From Anaeramoeba flamelloides (lineage: Eukaryota; Metamonada; Anaeramoebidae): a DNA stretch of 64,000 nucleotides. The notes under the pieces are model-generated. The model worked only from the letters and a program-made list of their open reading frames with translations. It was not told the origin of the DNA and made no database searches. Below, piece by piece: positions 24,290 through 35,610 of the stretch. A program made the position numbers and the translations under genes. The stretch covers positions 13,330,001-13,394,000 of the forward strand of contig JANTQA010000047.1 of the NCBI GenBank assembly GCA_027625915.1, in the 5' to 3' direction. Numbering within the stretch: the first letter of the stretch is position 1; each line of letters starts with the position of its first letter.

Positions 24290-24545
24290 GTATTAAATCA
24301 GTACCTGCTTCGGTAATAATAAAACTGGTTTTGTAACCACGTTCTTGGAGTCAAAATGGTTAATATGTCACCAAAAGATAAAAATCAAAATTCATTTTTG
24401 TTAAAAATTTTCTCACAACTAATAAAATAAATTTCAAAATGATCATCTTTTTAAAGTAGATCAAATTTACCCATCATCTTTGATCCCTGTATATCATAAC
24501 TTTTTGTCTCACACTTGAAGTATGGCTGACGTTAAAATTTGTTGA
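24290..24545 (-). pseudogene. Coding-like relic, minus strand, family unknown
   Basis: One minus-strand frame reads QPYFKCETKSYDIQGSKMM, continues with two in-frame stops, and ends with FLSFGDILTILTPRTWLQNQ followed by an aromatic-rich tail. The composition (Cys, Trp, Pro, Gly, Asp) is unlike chance translation of the neighbouring AT-rich DNA. I recognise no family. Either a decayed gene or exons whose splice sites I cannot place. Confidence 0.25.
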
Positions 24546-25379
24546 TTGTAGGATTTATCCCTTAAAAGATAATTTTAAAAAAAAATCCTAGACCAAAAGA
24601 TCTCTGATTTATAAATGTTATTGCCTCTCGATCAAAAAGGAAAAAATAACTTCAAAAAATTGAAAATAAAGAGGTTCCCTTTAGCTTTCTTTCTTTTCTT
24701 TGACCAAGAAATGGAAATTTAATTGAGATAACTGTTCAACTAAAGTTCTTTTTTCAATTCCATAAAACTTTGTTTTATTTTGGATTCTTAGATTTAACGA
24801 ACTGAACAATCAAAAAAAGTTCGAAATTAATAAATAGAGATCACAAATTACAATCCTCTTTCTTTACAATTCTTTTCTCAAAAATGAAAAGTAGAATGAG
24901 TGAAATTTTTTCCCTTTTCTTGCTCAAAGAAAAGTAAGTAATAAATTGAAAAAAAAAAACCCTTTTTAATTTGTTTGCTGATTTTAATTGGTTTACCCTT
25001 TGGAAATTTAATAATTCTGGATAAAAAAGAAAAATCCAGTAAAAATTTTTTCCCATTTATTCTTCAAATACGAGTAAATCGTTATTGTTTGATCTGTTTT
25101 GATGATTAATTTTCAATACAGAATTATTCTTGGTCGCCACATTATTTCCAAATGGAATAATTAAATAACTAGAAAAAACACAGGTTGTTTGAAATAAAAA
25201 AGACAAGAAATGCCTTTCTGATTTGGATTCGATTATTTTATAAAAAAAAACTACCCTTTTTCTAATAATGTTTCACTCCCAACAAAGAAAACAAAAGACA
25301 GAAGTTCTCAATTAGACAAAACTTTTTCTAAAAGCAAAAAAAGAAGATTTCATTTTTTTTAAATTTGGTTTTTGAAAAA

Positions 25380-26461
25380 ATGTTTCTTAAAATAAGTTTA
25401 ATTTTCGTTGTCTTTTTGTTGCCATTATCTTGTTTGGCAACAAGTTCAACAGTTTATTACAGTGGAGGAAAATACACTTATAAGGAAGGTGTATATGATG
25501 AAAACGGTGCAGCAAGAGCAAAATACGACGACACACTTGATACCGTTGGTTGGGGAAGATTCGTTGTCCAAACAAATAAAGATTTTGATGATAACGTCCA
25601 AGCTCATGCAGCTGGTCTTCTTGAAGGTGCTTTAACTCACACCAGATTATTCCAACACAGACACAACATTTTTGATTGGTTTCTTCATCATTACGTACCA
25701 GGTGGTGTATGTGAATAATTTTATTTTATTTTTTCTTGACTCGCCAAATTTTTTTTTTTTTTTTTTTAATTTCTCTTACTTTTTTTTTTTTTTTTTGTTT
25801 TACAAGTCTTTTTCCAAAAGTATGAACAAAATTTTTGAAAAGTTCTTTAAAAACAGTTGTTATTTTTAATTCGATCTATTTTCAGAACTACTCAAAACTT
25901 TTTTTGTCACACTTTTTCTAAAACTACTTTTACCTTTTTCAATTTACTTATTTTTTACTTTTTTCCATTATATTTTTTTTTTTTTTTTTTTTGTAATCTT
26001 CCCCAAAACAAAACCCAAAAAAAAAAAACTCTTTTTATAGATTTGGCCTGCAGCAGTTTGGAACTTTTTAGACACAAATCTTGCCTACATTAGGGACAAT
26101 ATCAAAAATAACCCAACTGATGATTACTGGGTTGTTACCGGCCTTGTTGTTTCACAATTTGAGGGTTTAACTGAGGGTTACCAATTAATGGCACCAGTTA
26201 CAGAACAACTTACAGAACTTGATCTTTGGATGTACAACACCGCAGGTGACCTTTTGGATCTTGCCACAGCAGTCTCACCAGAAATGAGACCAAACTTTGA
26301 CGAAATGACACGTGACGAAATCATGGCTTACACTTTATTTAGAGACCATTGTACAGGGCTTATTAGATTAACTGAAGGTTATCAAGATATTTACTTTGCT
26401 CAAGATGCTTGGTTTACATTTGGTTCAATGAACAGAGTTTTCAAAGTTTGTACCTTATTTC

Positions 26462-26492
<31 letters not shown>

Positions 26493-29400
26493 GAAATTTG
26501 AAAGGCATTAAACCGCCATTTGAAAAAAGTGAAAATCAAAATTTGAAAAAAATGTTGGACAAACTGTTTGACTAAAGCTTTTTAAGAAGTTCTAGTAACA
26601 TTTTATAAAATTTTCTTTCAAAACTTATTGTCAAACAGCTGTACTTTTACTCTCCAATACTTTTTTCTGAAATCAGAAAATTTTGGGTTTGAAATGTATT
26701 ATTATCATCAATTTTCCTACAATTATCCCAAAGTCTAATTGAATTCATTTTTATTTTAATGAAAATTGGATCAAGTTTGTTAAAATTTGTCCTATGTGCT
26801 AAACTCTTGCATACATTACAGCTAGGATAAAAAATTATTAATAAATTTCGTGTTTAAGAAAGTTCCGTCAAGTGCCGAGTTTTTTTTTAATTTCAGAAAT
26901 AAAACGAATATTTATTTAATTTTCGGATTATTTCTCAAATTAAAAAAAACTTCCCAGGTATAAATGTGGTTATTTTTATTGAATCACCACTCTTCGATAA
27001 TTGTAAAATTAAAAAAAGTTTTTTTTATTTTATAAAACATATTTTTTTTAAAATCTAAAAAAATAAACATCCATCAATAAAATCAATTTCAAAAAGATTT
27101 TTAAAAATAGATCTCATTCATGAACATTTTTCAAACTGAATAATCTTGGACCAAATTTCTGTAATTCAAACATTATTTGAAATGTCTGAAAAATAACAAA
27201 ATAGCACCAAGTGTTATTTTAAAAAAAAATCTTTCAAAATTAGCTCTAAAACTAATGACAAACTTTAATAGACCAATTTTTATGAATTTAGAAAAAACTT
27301 TTAAGATCACATTTTTTTTAAAATGACTTATCATAGTTCACATTTTGATTCTTTTTGAAAGAAAAAACCAAAAATGATTCTTTTTTTGATTACAATGTAA
27401 TCAAAATGATTCTTTTTGATTTCAAATGATTGGATCTCAACTTATTTCCCCTTTAAAATAGATTTTTCAGAGAATATCACAATTCTCAAAATTTAATAAT
27501 TCACAAATAAGCCTTTAAAAAATATGGAAAAGAATTTAAAAGCTACTAAAAAAAAAAATAAATATTTGAGATTTTGTTTGGGATTTTAGTTTTCATCACC
27601 TTTTCTTCAATCGTGATGTTTTTGTGTTTATTCCTAATAAGAAAAAAATTTACTCAGAAATGGAATCAAAAAAATTTTATTTTTTTTTTTAATAGAGTTT
27701 TAGTATCAAAGAAAAAATTCTTTTTTTGATTCCATGAAATCAGAATAAAATAATTTTTGATTTTTTAAAGAAATAATTCTAAAGAGTACTTTAACAAGAT
27801 AAAATATTGATAAAAACCGATTCCTTTGGAATTATTTTTATATTATCCCAAATATTAAATTTTTGAGATTCTAAAAATTCCAAAAATGGAATCATTTTGG
27901 AAGCTCTGAAAATTACTTAGTAGACTTGGTTTGAATATTTTCATTTTAAATGAATCTCAAAAAAAATTCGGGTATATTTGATTTATCGGGTGTATATTAC
28001 TATTTTTTAAATTAGAAATAGCACAACATTTATACTTTATTCGCTGATTTTGTATAATGAAAAATATAGATCACACAACTGATTTAAATCAGGTGAGAAT
28101 TATTTATACCCAACATATTTTTATTGAAATTAAACATAAAAATTTAATCCATGCTTGTATTTTTATGTTCAAAACTCATGTTTATAACAATTATTGTATG
28201 AATCAAACACCTTTTTATTATTCTTGTTTTTTTTTTTTATATTTCCTTTTGTTTGTTATTTTATTTTTCAACTTTTCTTATAAAATATTATCATTTTATA
28301 CAAGATCTAAAATTGAAATTTTTACAAAGTACAAATCACATAAACAAACATTTAAAGGAACAATTTTCATAATTTTACTCAATTTTGGAAATTCTCATTA
28401 GTTGTGAACCTGGAGTTTTAAAGAGAAATAATTTCTATAAATTTCTTTTTATTATTTTATTTTTCTAACATAATATCAAAATCTTAAAAGTAATCATTTT
28501 TTTTTTTTTTTACTTTGAGAAAATTGTAAATTATTACATGTGTTTTTATACTTGTTTTAATTTTTTTTGATCTTCAAAATGATTAACAGTTTAATTATAA
28601 TAAAATTCAATTTAGCACTATTTACAAATAAAAATAAAATTAAAACAAAAATTTTAAACCTTTAAAATAAACATTTAAAATTAGTTTTATTTACAACTAT
28701 GTTATATATTACAAAGATTAGAACTCAAAAAAAAAAAGAAAAACTCGTAAAAAAAACAAATTAAAAAGTATTATTAAAATTAAAAACCGATCAAAATTCG
28801 CATTTTTATTTGATTCATTTTTTTTTTTTTTTTTTATTATTTTATTTTTTATATAATTTGTAATTTTCTTCTTTTTTTATAAATGTTAAATCCAATTGAG
28901 TTTTAATATGATGATCAACTCTTTTAACCCTGAAATGTTCGGATGAATATAAAAATAGTTTAAACGCTGATTATCTCAATTTAGATTTTTTCGTTTATTT
29001 ACTTTTTTTTTTTTAATTTTTGTTTCATTTATTATTGAACATAATAAAGTAAAAATTACAATTTCATAATGCTTTGAGATCTTTATAATTTTTTTCTTTA
29101 AAATTTTATTTTGGGTTTTTCGTTTTTTGAATTACAATTTTTTTATTTTTTTTTAATAATAAATATATAGATATATGTATATCTTTTGATTTATTTTCAG
29201 AATTATTCAAGTATAATTTTAAAAAGTTGATATAGCCTTTTCGCTTTGAATAATTCAAAAGATAAATATTTTAATCTTTAATTAAAACTTGCAAATCAAA
29301 ATTTTATTCTTTAATTTCTTTTTTTATTTTTAATAATAAAGAAAAAATTAAAAAATTTTTTTTAACAATTGTAAAAAGTATTTCAAAATTCAACCCAAAT

Positions 29401-30668
29401 CTTTAACTCAAATTTTTATTTTACAATTTTGTTTTATTGTATTAATTTTTTTTTCTTTTTTTTTTATAAATGCTAAATCCAATTGAGTTTTAATATGATG
29501 ATCAACTCTTTTAACCCTGAAATGTTCGGATGAATATAAAAATAGTTTAAACGCTGATTAAAACTCAAATTGGAATTTATTATTTTTTTTTTTTTTCAAA
29601 AAAAATGATCATTATCATACAAAATAAAAAAAAAAAAACCTTCCATTCGTAAAAAAAATATCATTTTGCATAAATTAACAATCTAAAAACAATTTCAAAA
29701 ACTTATATTTAATTTCAATACTTTCTAACTGATATATTTTATTAATAAATAAATAGCATTATGATTTCAACTATAAAAATGATATCATTAAAGCACCATC
29801 AATGACATTTTCATCATACCCAGGATTCTTATTTTCTTTTGATGATCATTATACCTTATCTTCAGGATTGTGTGCACTTGAAACAACAAACGAAATCTTT
29901 AATACCACATTATATGATTTAGTTGTACCACAATGTGTCCTCGAATGGGTACGTGTCCGAATTGCAAATTATATGGCCGATAGTGGAGAACAATGGACAT
30001 CAATCTTTGAAAAGGAAAATTCAGGTACATATAACAATCAATGGCTTATTTTGGATTATAAGCAATTTACACCAGGGGAAAAACCAAACCCAGGAACCTT
30101 ATGGGCACTTGAACAAATCCCAGGATTTGTGCAAAAGGCAGATATTACCGATCACCTTATCGAACAAGGATATATGCCATCTTATAACATTCCTTATTTT
30201 AAGGATATCTTTAAAATCTCTGGTTATCCATCTGACGACACCTTCTGGAGTTACGAAGATTGCCCAAGAGCTAAAATCATTAGAAGAAATGCTTCATCTG
30301 TTAATACCTTCGAGCATATGAAAAACATGATGAGATATAATAATTGGGAATACGATCCACTTAGTCAAAAAGATCCTGGTAACGCTCCAGCATCAAGATA
30401 CGATTTAAAACCAAAGGGAGAATCTAGAAGAGAAGCATTTGGCGCCTTAGATTCGAAAGTAACAAGCTACGAACTTGCTAAAAACTTAATGGTTGAAGCC
30501 ATTTCATCCCCTACATATGTACAACAACCTATTTTCAAATTTTCAACCTGCCCTTTCATTTTTGAACATGTTGGCTTACCTGACGAATATCATTTCCCTT
30601 GGGTTAAATGGGATTTCAATAGTGAAACCGGTGAACTTAATGACCAAATCTTAGATTATGATGATTAA
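25380..30668 (+). CDS. PLBD: Phospholipase B-like protein (PLBD family), secreted/lysosomal
   Basis: Three exons, 25380-25706, 26041-26445 and 29757-30668, all joined in phase 0, encode 547 residues, close to the usual family length. Start ATG 25380 gives a signal peptide (FLKISLIFVVFLLPLSCLA). Family landmarks follow: GWGRFVVQT, GLLEGALTH, VVTGLVVSQFEGLTEGYQ, DHCTGLIRL with Cys213 as the likely N-terminal nucleophile exposed by autocleavage, FGSMNRVFKHYDF across the second junction, MTFSSYPGFLFSFDDHYTLS, and NTFEHMKNMMRYNNWEYDP near the end. The family consists of Ntn-hydrolases of lysosome or secretion that remove fatty acyl chains from phospholipids (Dictyostelium PLB, mammalian PLBD1/2). 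Donors are GTATGT and the weaker GTTTGT. Intron 2 is 3,311 bases and holds a transposon and two snoRNA candidates. AATAAA lies about 225 bases after the stop. Confidence 0.93.
27341..27900 (+). mobile_element. Family-C element (copy C2) in an intron
   Basis: About 560 bases that match 31107-31687 in direct orientation from CACATTTTGATTCTTTTTGA to CCAAAAATGGAATCATTTTG, with shared blocks such as TACTCAGAAATGGA. Non-coding; the terminal repeats are weak. Confidence 0.55.
28888..28988 (+). ncRNA. Candidate intronic box C/D snoRNA, copy 1
   Basis: Inside the second intron of the phospholipase B-like gene. Box C ATGATGA at 28908-28914, D-prime CTGA at 28930-28933, a C-prime-like GGATGAA at 28941-28947 and box D CTGA at 28967-28970, in canonical order and spacing. 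Outer pairing AAATCCAATTGAG with CTCAATTTAGATTT closes the molecule, though the stem next to the boxes is weaker than in copy 2. A body of 103 bases (28871-28973) is repeated at 29458-29560 with a single difference. Putative guides are the bases before the two CTGA boxes; I could not name a target. No transcript evidence. Confidence 0.55.
29475..29578 (+). ncRNA. Candidate intronic box C/D snoRNA, copy 2
   Basis: Box C ATGATGA at 29495-29501, D-prime CTGA at 29517-29520, C-prime-like GGATGAA, and box D CTGA at 29554-29557. A perfect nine-pair stem GAGTTTTAA/TTAAAACTC abuts the boxes, extended by CCAATT/AATTGG, which is the kink-turn arrangement bound by 15.5K/Snu13 in box C/D RNAs. It ends about 180 bases before the intron acceptor. 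The body is almost identical to copy 1, while the surrounding intron is unrelated, which argues for constraint or very recent duplication. Confidence 0.6.
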
Positions 30669-31106
30669 TCAATTTCTTTTTATCTTTCATATTATTATGA
30701 TATTGCTTTTTATCTTTTAGATTATTCTTATACTTATTTTTTCTTTTTTCTTTGTTTTATTATTCTTTAATGAATATTAATCGAGAAAAAATAAGTTAAA
30801 ATAATTTAAGATTTCTTTTTATTTTTTTCATATTTTTATTACTAATTTTATTACTATCGAAAAATTTTCTCAAGTACAAAAGAATAAAGTCTTTTTAATT
30901 TCAATTGTTTTTACTTTGGTTTTATTCAGGAATGAAATAGACGAAATATTATTTTTGATTATTTTTTTTTTTTGATAATTTTTTTTATATATGTCTTAAT
31001 ATACGGGGACAATGCTTTTTTTGAAGAGAATTTGTTTTAATGAATATACACATCTAAATTTGTTTTGAATCTGGTTAAACCCAACTCTTTATTTACTATT
31101 TTAGTT

Positions 31107-31687
31107 CACATTTTGATTCTTTTTGAAAAAAAAAACTACAAATAATTCTTTTTCTTATTCCATTGATTCAAATGATTCTTTTTTCTTACAAATGAAAGTA
31201 TCAACTTATTTCTTGTTTACAATTGGTTTTTACATTAAATTGCATCATGCTTAAAATTCATAATTATTAATTTTTTTTTTTTAAATTATGATCAAAAAAC
31301 ACAAGTTCAAAAATAAAATAATATTTCTCAAAATAATAAATATTTGAGGTTTTTTTCTTGTGATTTTATTTTTCATCTTCCTTTCGTCAATCCTGATGTT
31401 TTGGTTTTTATAACTCCTAAGAAAAAAAAATTACTCAGAAATGGAGGCAAAAAATTTATCTTTTTTTTTAAATTAGATTGTTGTTACCAAATAAAAATAG
31501 TTTTTTTGATTCTATTGAATTAGAAGAAAATAATTTTTGATTTTTTTGAAAAATTATTCTTCAAAGGGACTTTAATAAGTCGAAAATGTTTGATAAAAAT
31601 TGACTCTGTTTTCATTATTTTAATATTATGATTCTAAATTTTAAAATTTTTTGATTCTGAAAATGCCAAAAATGGAATCATTTGGGG
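31107..31687 (+). mobile_element. Family-C element (copy C3)
   Basis: A direct-orientation partner of 27341-27900 lying 3.8 kb downstream, from CACATTTTGATTCTTTTTGA to CCAAAAATGGAATCATTTGG. A family-A MITE starts 39 bases after its end. Confidence 0.55.
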
Positions 31688-31725
31688 AATTCTTTTCACT
31701 GTTTTTTTTTCAACAAACCCCCAGA

Positions 31726-31921
31726 CAGTCAGTTTCACTTTTAAGGCACAAACTTTCAACGAAATTTAAGGCACAAAAAAATCTCCAATTAAGGCACAAA
31801 ATTTGGAATTTTTTTTTTACAATTTATTTTTACTAGAATTTGAATTTTGTGCTTTAATTTGAGATTTTTAGTGTGCCTTAAATTTCGTTGAAAGTTTGTA
31901 CCTTAAAAGTGAAACTGACTT
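31726..31921. mobile_element. Family-A palindromic MITE (copy A3)
   Basis: Ends CAGTCAGTTTCACTTTTAAG and AAAAGTGAAACTGACT; arms with AAGGCACAAACTTTCAACGA and its complement. Flanks are GA at the left and TTAA at the right, so the TA target is not preserved on the left. Confidence 0.75.
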
Positions 31922-33069
31922 TAATCTTTTGCTAAATATTGAAAAAAAAAAATAAAAATAAAAATATTATCAACGTTTTAGTATTTTTTAATTACTAAAA
32001 TCAAATTAATTTTAAGACAAGTCAAATACATGTAGTGGTAATTTCCTTATTTTTCTTGATAATTTGAACAAAGAAAGCTAAAAAAATTTTTTTAGTAAAA
32101 AAAAAGCAAACCATTTTATATTTTTTGAAAAATTGAAATTTCATTTGAATTTTTTTCTTGAAAAAATACAACTGATTATTTTTTCTGTACCGAGTTGAAC
32201 ACAAGACTAAAACAAAATAATCTAAAAGTTAAATGGAAATTAAACTATTCTTTCTATGAATTGAGAAAATAACTTTAATTTTTTTTTATTTTATCCGATC
32301 AAAAAAAAAAAGATTAAATATAACTACTACCGAACATTCAAGTTATAAATGGATTAATTTCCGATATATATTTGTAATTTTTGAAATCCATTTGGTAATA
32401 TTTAATCCCGATAAGGAAATCTCATGAATAAAAATGAGTGCCCAACGAAAGATACATCTGGTAGATTTGATTTTTTTAAGTACATTTCACTTTAAAGGGG
32501 GAATTAATTTCTTCTTCCTAGACTTTTTCTAATCTAAATACCCTCCACCCTTTAGGATCGGAATTAAAAATATATTTTTCCAAAAAATTATTCCAAAAAA
32601 AATATAAATTCTTTAATTCTTCCTTAAAATTGAAAAATCCCAATTCATTATATTTTTTCAGTACAAATCTATTTTAAATAAATCTCTTATTCGCAGAAAA
32701 TCCGAGTATCTAAAGTTTATTAATCTTGCTCAAATTTCACGAATAATCTTCATCCAATTCCAAATTAATAGATTTTTAAATTTTTTCAATAATAAATAAA
32801 AATTATTTCATTTTATTTTGAATTATTGACAAAAATTCTGATAAAATTTCAAAATTATTTATGTGATTGATTTATTTTTAAGGGAAGAATAAATTAATTT
32901 TTTTAACAAGGGAAAAGACAATCATTTGGAAATCAGGAAAATGAGAAAGAACTTGTAAAAGAAAAATAAAAGAAAAAAAAAAATTCTCAATATTAAAATT
33001 TTAAATGTAAAGACAGTATATGATGAACCTTTTCATTGTTTGAAAATATACCCATTTACTTTCTTTTGT

Positions 33070-33162
33070 CAATTATTTTTCTTTGAATCATATAAATAAT
33101 TGAATTTTTTTAATCCTGGCTGATCCCACAACCAAAATTTTAACAATTAAATCATATCCGAA
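33070..33162 (-). pseudogene. Relic resembling a Rab/Ras GTPase P-loop
   Basis: The minus strand reads FGYDLIVKILVVGSARIKKI, then QLFI, a stop and FKEK with another stop. This matches the opening of Rab proteins (YDyL.KllliGdsgVGKtsLl.RF) in position and hydrophobic pattern. The G1 box is damaged, with SARIKK where SGVGKT is expected. No downstream GTPase motifs follow. Best read as a decayed GTPase gene fragment of the host; the assignment rests on a short stretch. Confidence 0.35.
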
Positions 33163-33878
33163 GGTAACAATATTATCATCTTTCTACAACTACTATTTGA
33201 CCATCATATATAAATTAAAAGTGAATTCAAATCAAAAATGCAATATATTGGACCATTCTGAATGTTAGTACATCTTCTCTTCATATAATAATCTTTGACA
33301 ATATACAGTTAGTTGTCAGGTAAAAAAAAAATTAAAAACAGTAAAATTGAAAAAAGTTCAAAGAAAAAAATATCACCAACTTAAATAATTATTTAAATTT
33401 AAAACCCAAACAATAAAACTATTTGGGATAAAGCTGATCAAAAAAATCCAAATTTAATATGATAAAATTAAAAATATATCAATGGAATTCAGATCTTTTT
33501 AGTAATTTATTTTTAAATTGTTTAAAGTTTTAGAAAAGCAGTTTTGTCATTTTCAAAAAATGAAAAAAAAATCAAAAAATTAAGTTTCATTTTCAAAAAT
33601 TTTTTAAACAAAATTTTTGTTATGTATTATTTATAAATACTAATATAACAATTTAAATCATTTTTAGAATCAAAAAATCGATTTTAAATTTACAGGATAA
33701 AAATTACTAAATTCCCAAATATCTTGAATAAAATTTTATTTTGAAAAATTGAATTTCATCTTAGAACAAAAATACAATTTATAAGTAAAATAAGTAATTT
33801 GGTTTATAATTTTAATGATTATAACAATTCTTCTTAAAAATACAGTTATTTTTCAATATTTTTCAATATAATAATTTG

Positions 33879-34170
33879 TTACTTCTTGAAAAGAACTACC
33901 TCAAAAGATAAAAAAAAAATCTTTTGATTTATATTCCTGACAATAAAGGCTTGGCGTTGTATAATTCCAATTGAAATGGCAAAGAGATAAGGTATAAAAA
34001 TTTCGAATGTAAAGAATAAATCACTTTCACCATTTTCATTTTTTGGAAAAATTGAAAAACAAATGGATCTCATTGATAAAAAATCTTTTTTTGGTAAATC
34101 TCTGAAATCATAACTTTTCTGGTATTATCCTTAGGGATTACAGTTTGTTCAATAACCCATGTTAACTTCA
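33879..34170 (-). pseudogene. Coding-like minus-strand region, family unknown
   Basis: Two overlapping frames are open. One holds MKLTWVIEQTVIPKDNTRKV at its upstream end; another holds KNENGESDLFFTFEIFIPYL and a following hydrophobic block with IIQRQAFIVRN. Composition is more protein-like than most chance frames here, but there is no motif and no splice partner. Possibly a decayed gene. Confidence 0.2.
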
Positions 34171-34250
34171 TAATAATTTTTTTAAAACTTTTAGAGTTAC
34201 TTTTTTAAAAAAGTGTTTCTAAGTGTTGTTTACTAACTATTTTGATATTA

Positions 34251-34447
34251 CAGTCAGTTTCACTTTTAAGGCACAAACTTTCAACGAAATTTAAGGCACA
34301 AAAAAAATCTCAAATTAAAGCACAAAATTCAAATTCTAGTAAAAATAAATTGTAAAAAAAAAAATTCCAAATTTTGTGCCTTAATTTGAGATTTTTTTGT
34401 GCCTTAAATTTCGTTGAAAGTTTGTGCCTTAAAAGTGAAACTGACTG
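34251..34447. mobile_element. Family-A palindromic MITE (copy A4)
   Basis: The cleanest copy with A2: 197 bases flanked by TA on both sides, ends CAGTCAGTTTCACTTTTAAG and CTTAAAAGTGAAACTGACTG (arms nearly perfect for about 85 bases). The A-rich centre separates the arms. Confidence 0.82.
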
Positions 34448-35610
34448 TATTTTTTTTTTTTATCTTTTCTTGAAATAAAAACTTTTCAATAGTGTCTCTA
34501 TTTTTAACAGTGAAATATGTCTTGATAATAATATTGTCATTCCCGAAATCATAAAAGAAAGTTTTTTTCAAAGTTTTCCTAAATATTTTTTCTTTTAATT
34601 GAATGAAAAATTGAAACATCTTAAACAACCAATAAAAATTGATCTTTTTAGACATTTAATTCCCTCTCATTATATTAAACTTGTTGAAAATCAATTGATT
34701 TCTAAATAATTTTGTGATAGGGAATGTTCTTATCGAATTTTAATCAGACAAGATATTATCAGATTAACTTTTGATTCATTATGAAATATTTCTTCACTGT
34801 TTATTCTTATCATCCTATATCGTCAAAAAAAAAAGAACTGAATAAATAAATAAAGTCAACCAATTACAATATATGATAAGAAGACGATTAACTAAAGGAA
34901 AAAAGGAAAATGAATGTAAATTTTTGTTCATTCTATTTTTCAAAAAAACTTGAAACATTTATATAACATTTTTACTCATGTGGAGATACAAGTAAAAAAT
35001 ATTTTAAGAAACCCCCTTTATCCTTTTTATTATTTTTTCTTTTGTATTTATTCAAATTGAAAGATTTGGTTTTTGTGGATTTTGGTGTTTCTTAGTCAAA
35101 ATTTGGTTGAATTAGATCTCTTTTATGAGGAGATTGGTCTTGAAGGTTAAAGAAAAACACTTTGATAATATGATCTATTCTAAATATTGTTTGATTTCAA
35201 AGATAGAGTTAAACCGAACTTTATTGTTTATTAAAATAAAAACAGAAAACCACAGTTAAAGAAAAAAAAAATTTGTATCAGAGAAACAATTTTGGGTTTC
35301 TTTTTCAAACTGTGGTTTTTTCCAACACAGACACAAAATAAAAAAGTAGAGAATATTACCAACAACATATTTTAAAATATTGCCTTGTTTTTGAAACTAA
35401 CAATCTGCTACCTTAATTTTAAATTGTTTTATAATTATACAACCATTGGTGTAAGACACAATTTAGAAACTAAACACATCAATGACTCAACAAACAGAAA
35501 TTCTAAAAGTTCAAAGAAATAAAGAGAAAAAATGATTTTATTTTTTTAAACTTTTTTCTCAAAAAGAACAAAAACCAAACAACAATAACTCATTTTGAAT
35601 AATAAAAAGG

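Larger units (their letters stand above)
20113..25379. other. Intergenic stretch with one MITE and coding-like scraps
   Basis: No confident gene. It holds a family-B MITE (21413-21639), a poly-C/poly-T junction near 22873-22894, and short open stretches of uncertain value: minus 20352-20597 (81 residues, basic, no motif), minus 21270-21345 (an acceptor-like site followed by DPENLLSFTDVLKVGPRIDK), minus 22432-22641, and the relic at 24290-24545. The segment 23560-23720 is mainly poly-T runs. Confidence 0.5.
26446..29756 (+). other. Giant second intron of the phospholipase B-like gene
   Basis: Donor GTTTGT and acceptor AAATAG bound a 3.3 kb intron that splits the protein just after MNRVFK. Contents in order: a hairpin at about 26862-26960 related to family P, a family-C element (27341-27900), a 114-codon plus-strand open stretch (28057-28401) of purely AT-driven composition that I take as chance, and two box C/D snoRNA candidates (28888-28988 and 29475-29578). 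Confidence 0.8.
30669..35610. other. Intergenic stretch with transposons and gene relics
   Basis: The first 350 bases are the T-rich 3' region of the phospholipase B-like gene. Then come a family-C element, a family-A MITE directly after it, a Rab-like relic (33070-33162), an open minus-strand region at 33879-34170 and another family-A MITE. The last kilobase before the VIT-vWA gene has no recognisable element and may carry its promoter and 5' leader. Confidence 0.5.

Noticed and set aside
28057-28401. 114-codon plus-strand frame in the phospholipase intron
   Set aside because: Phe/Ile/Lys/Tyr-dominated composition follows base content; no motif, and the intron model around it is well supported.
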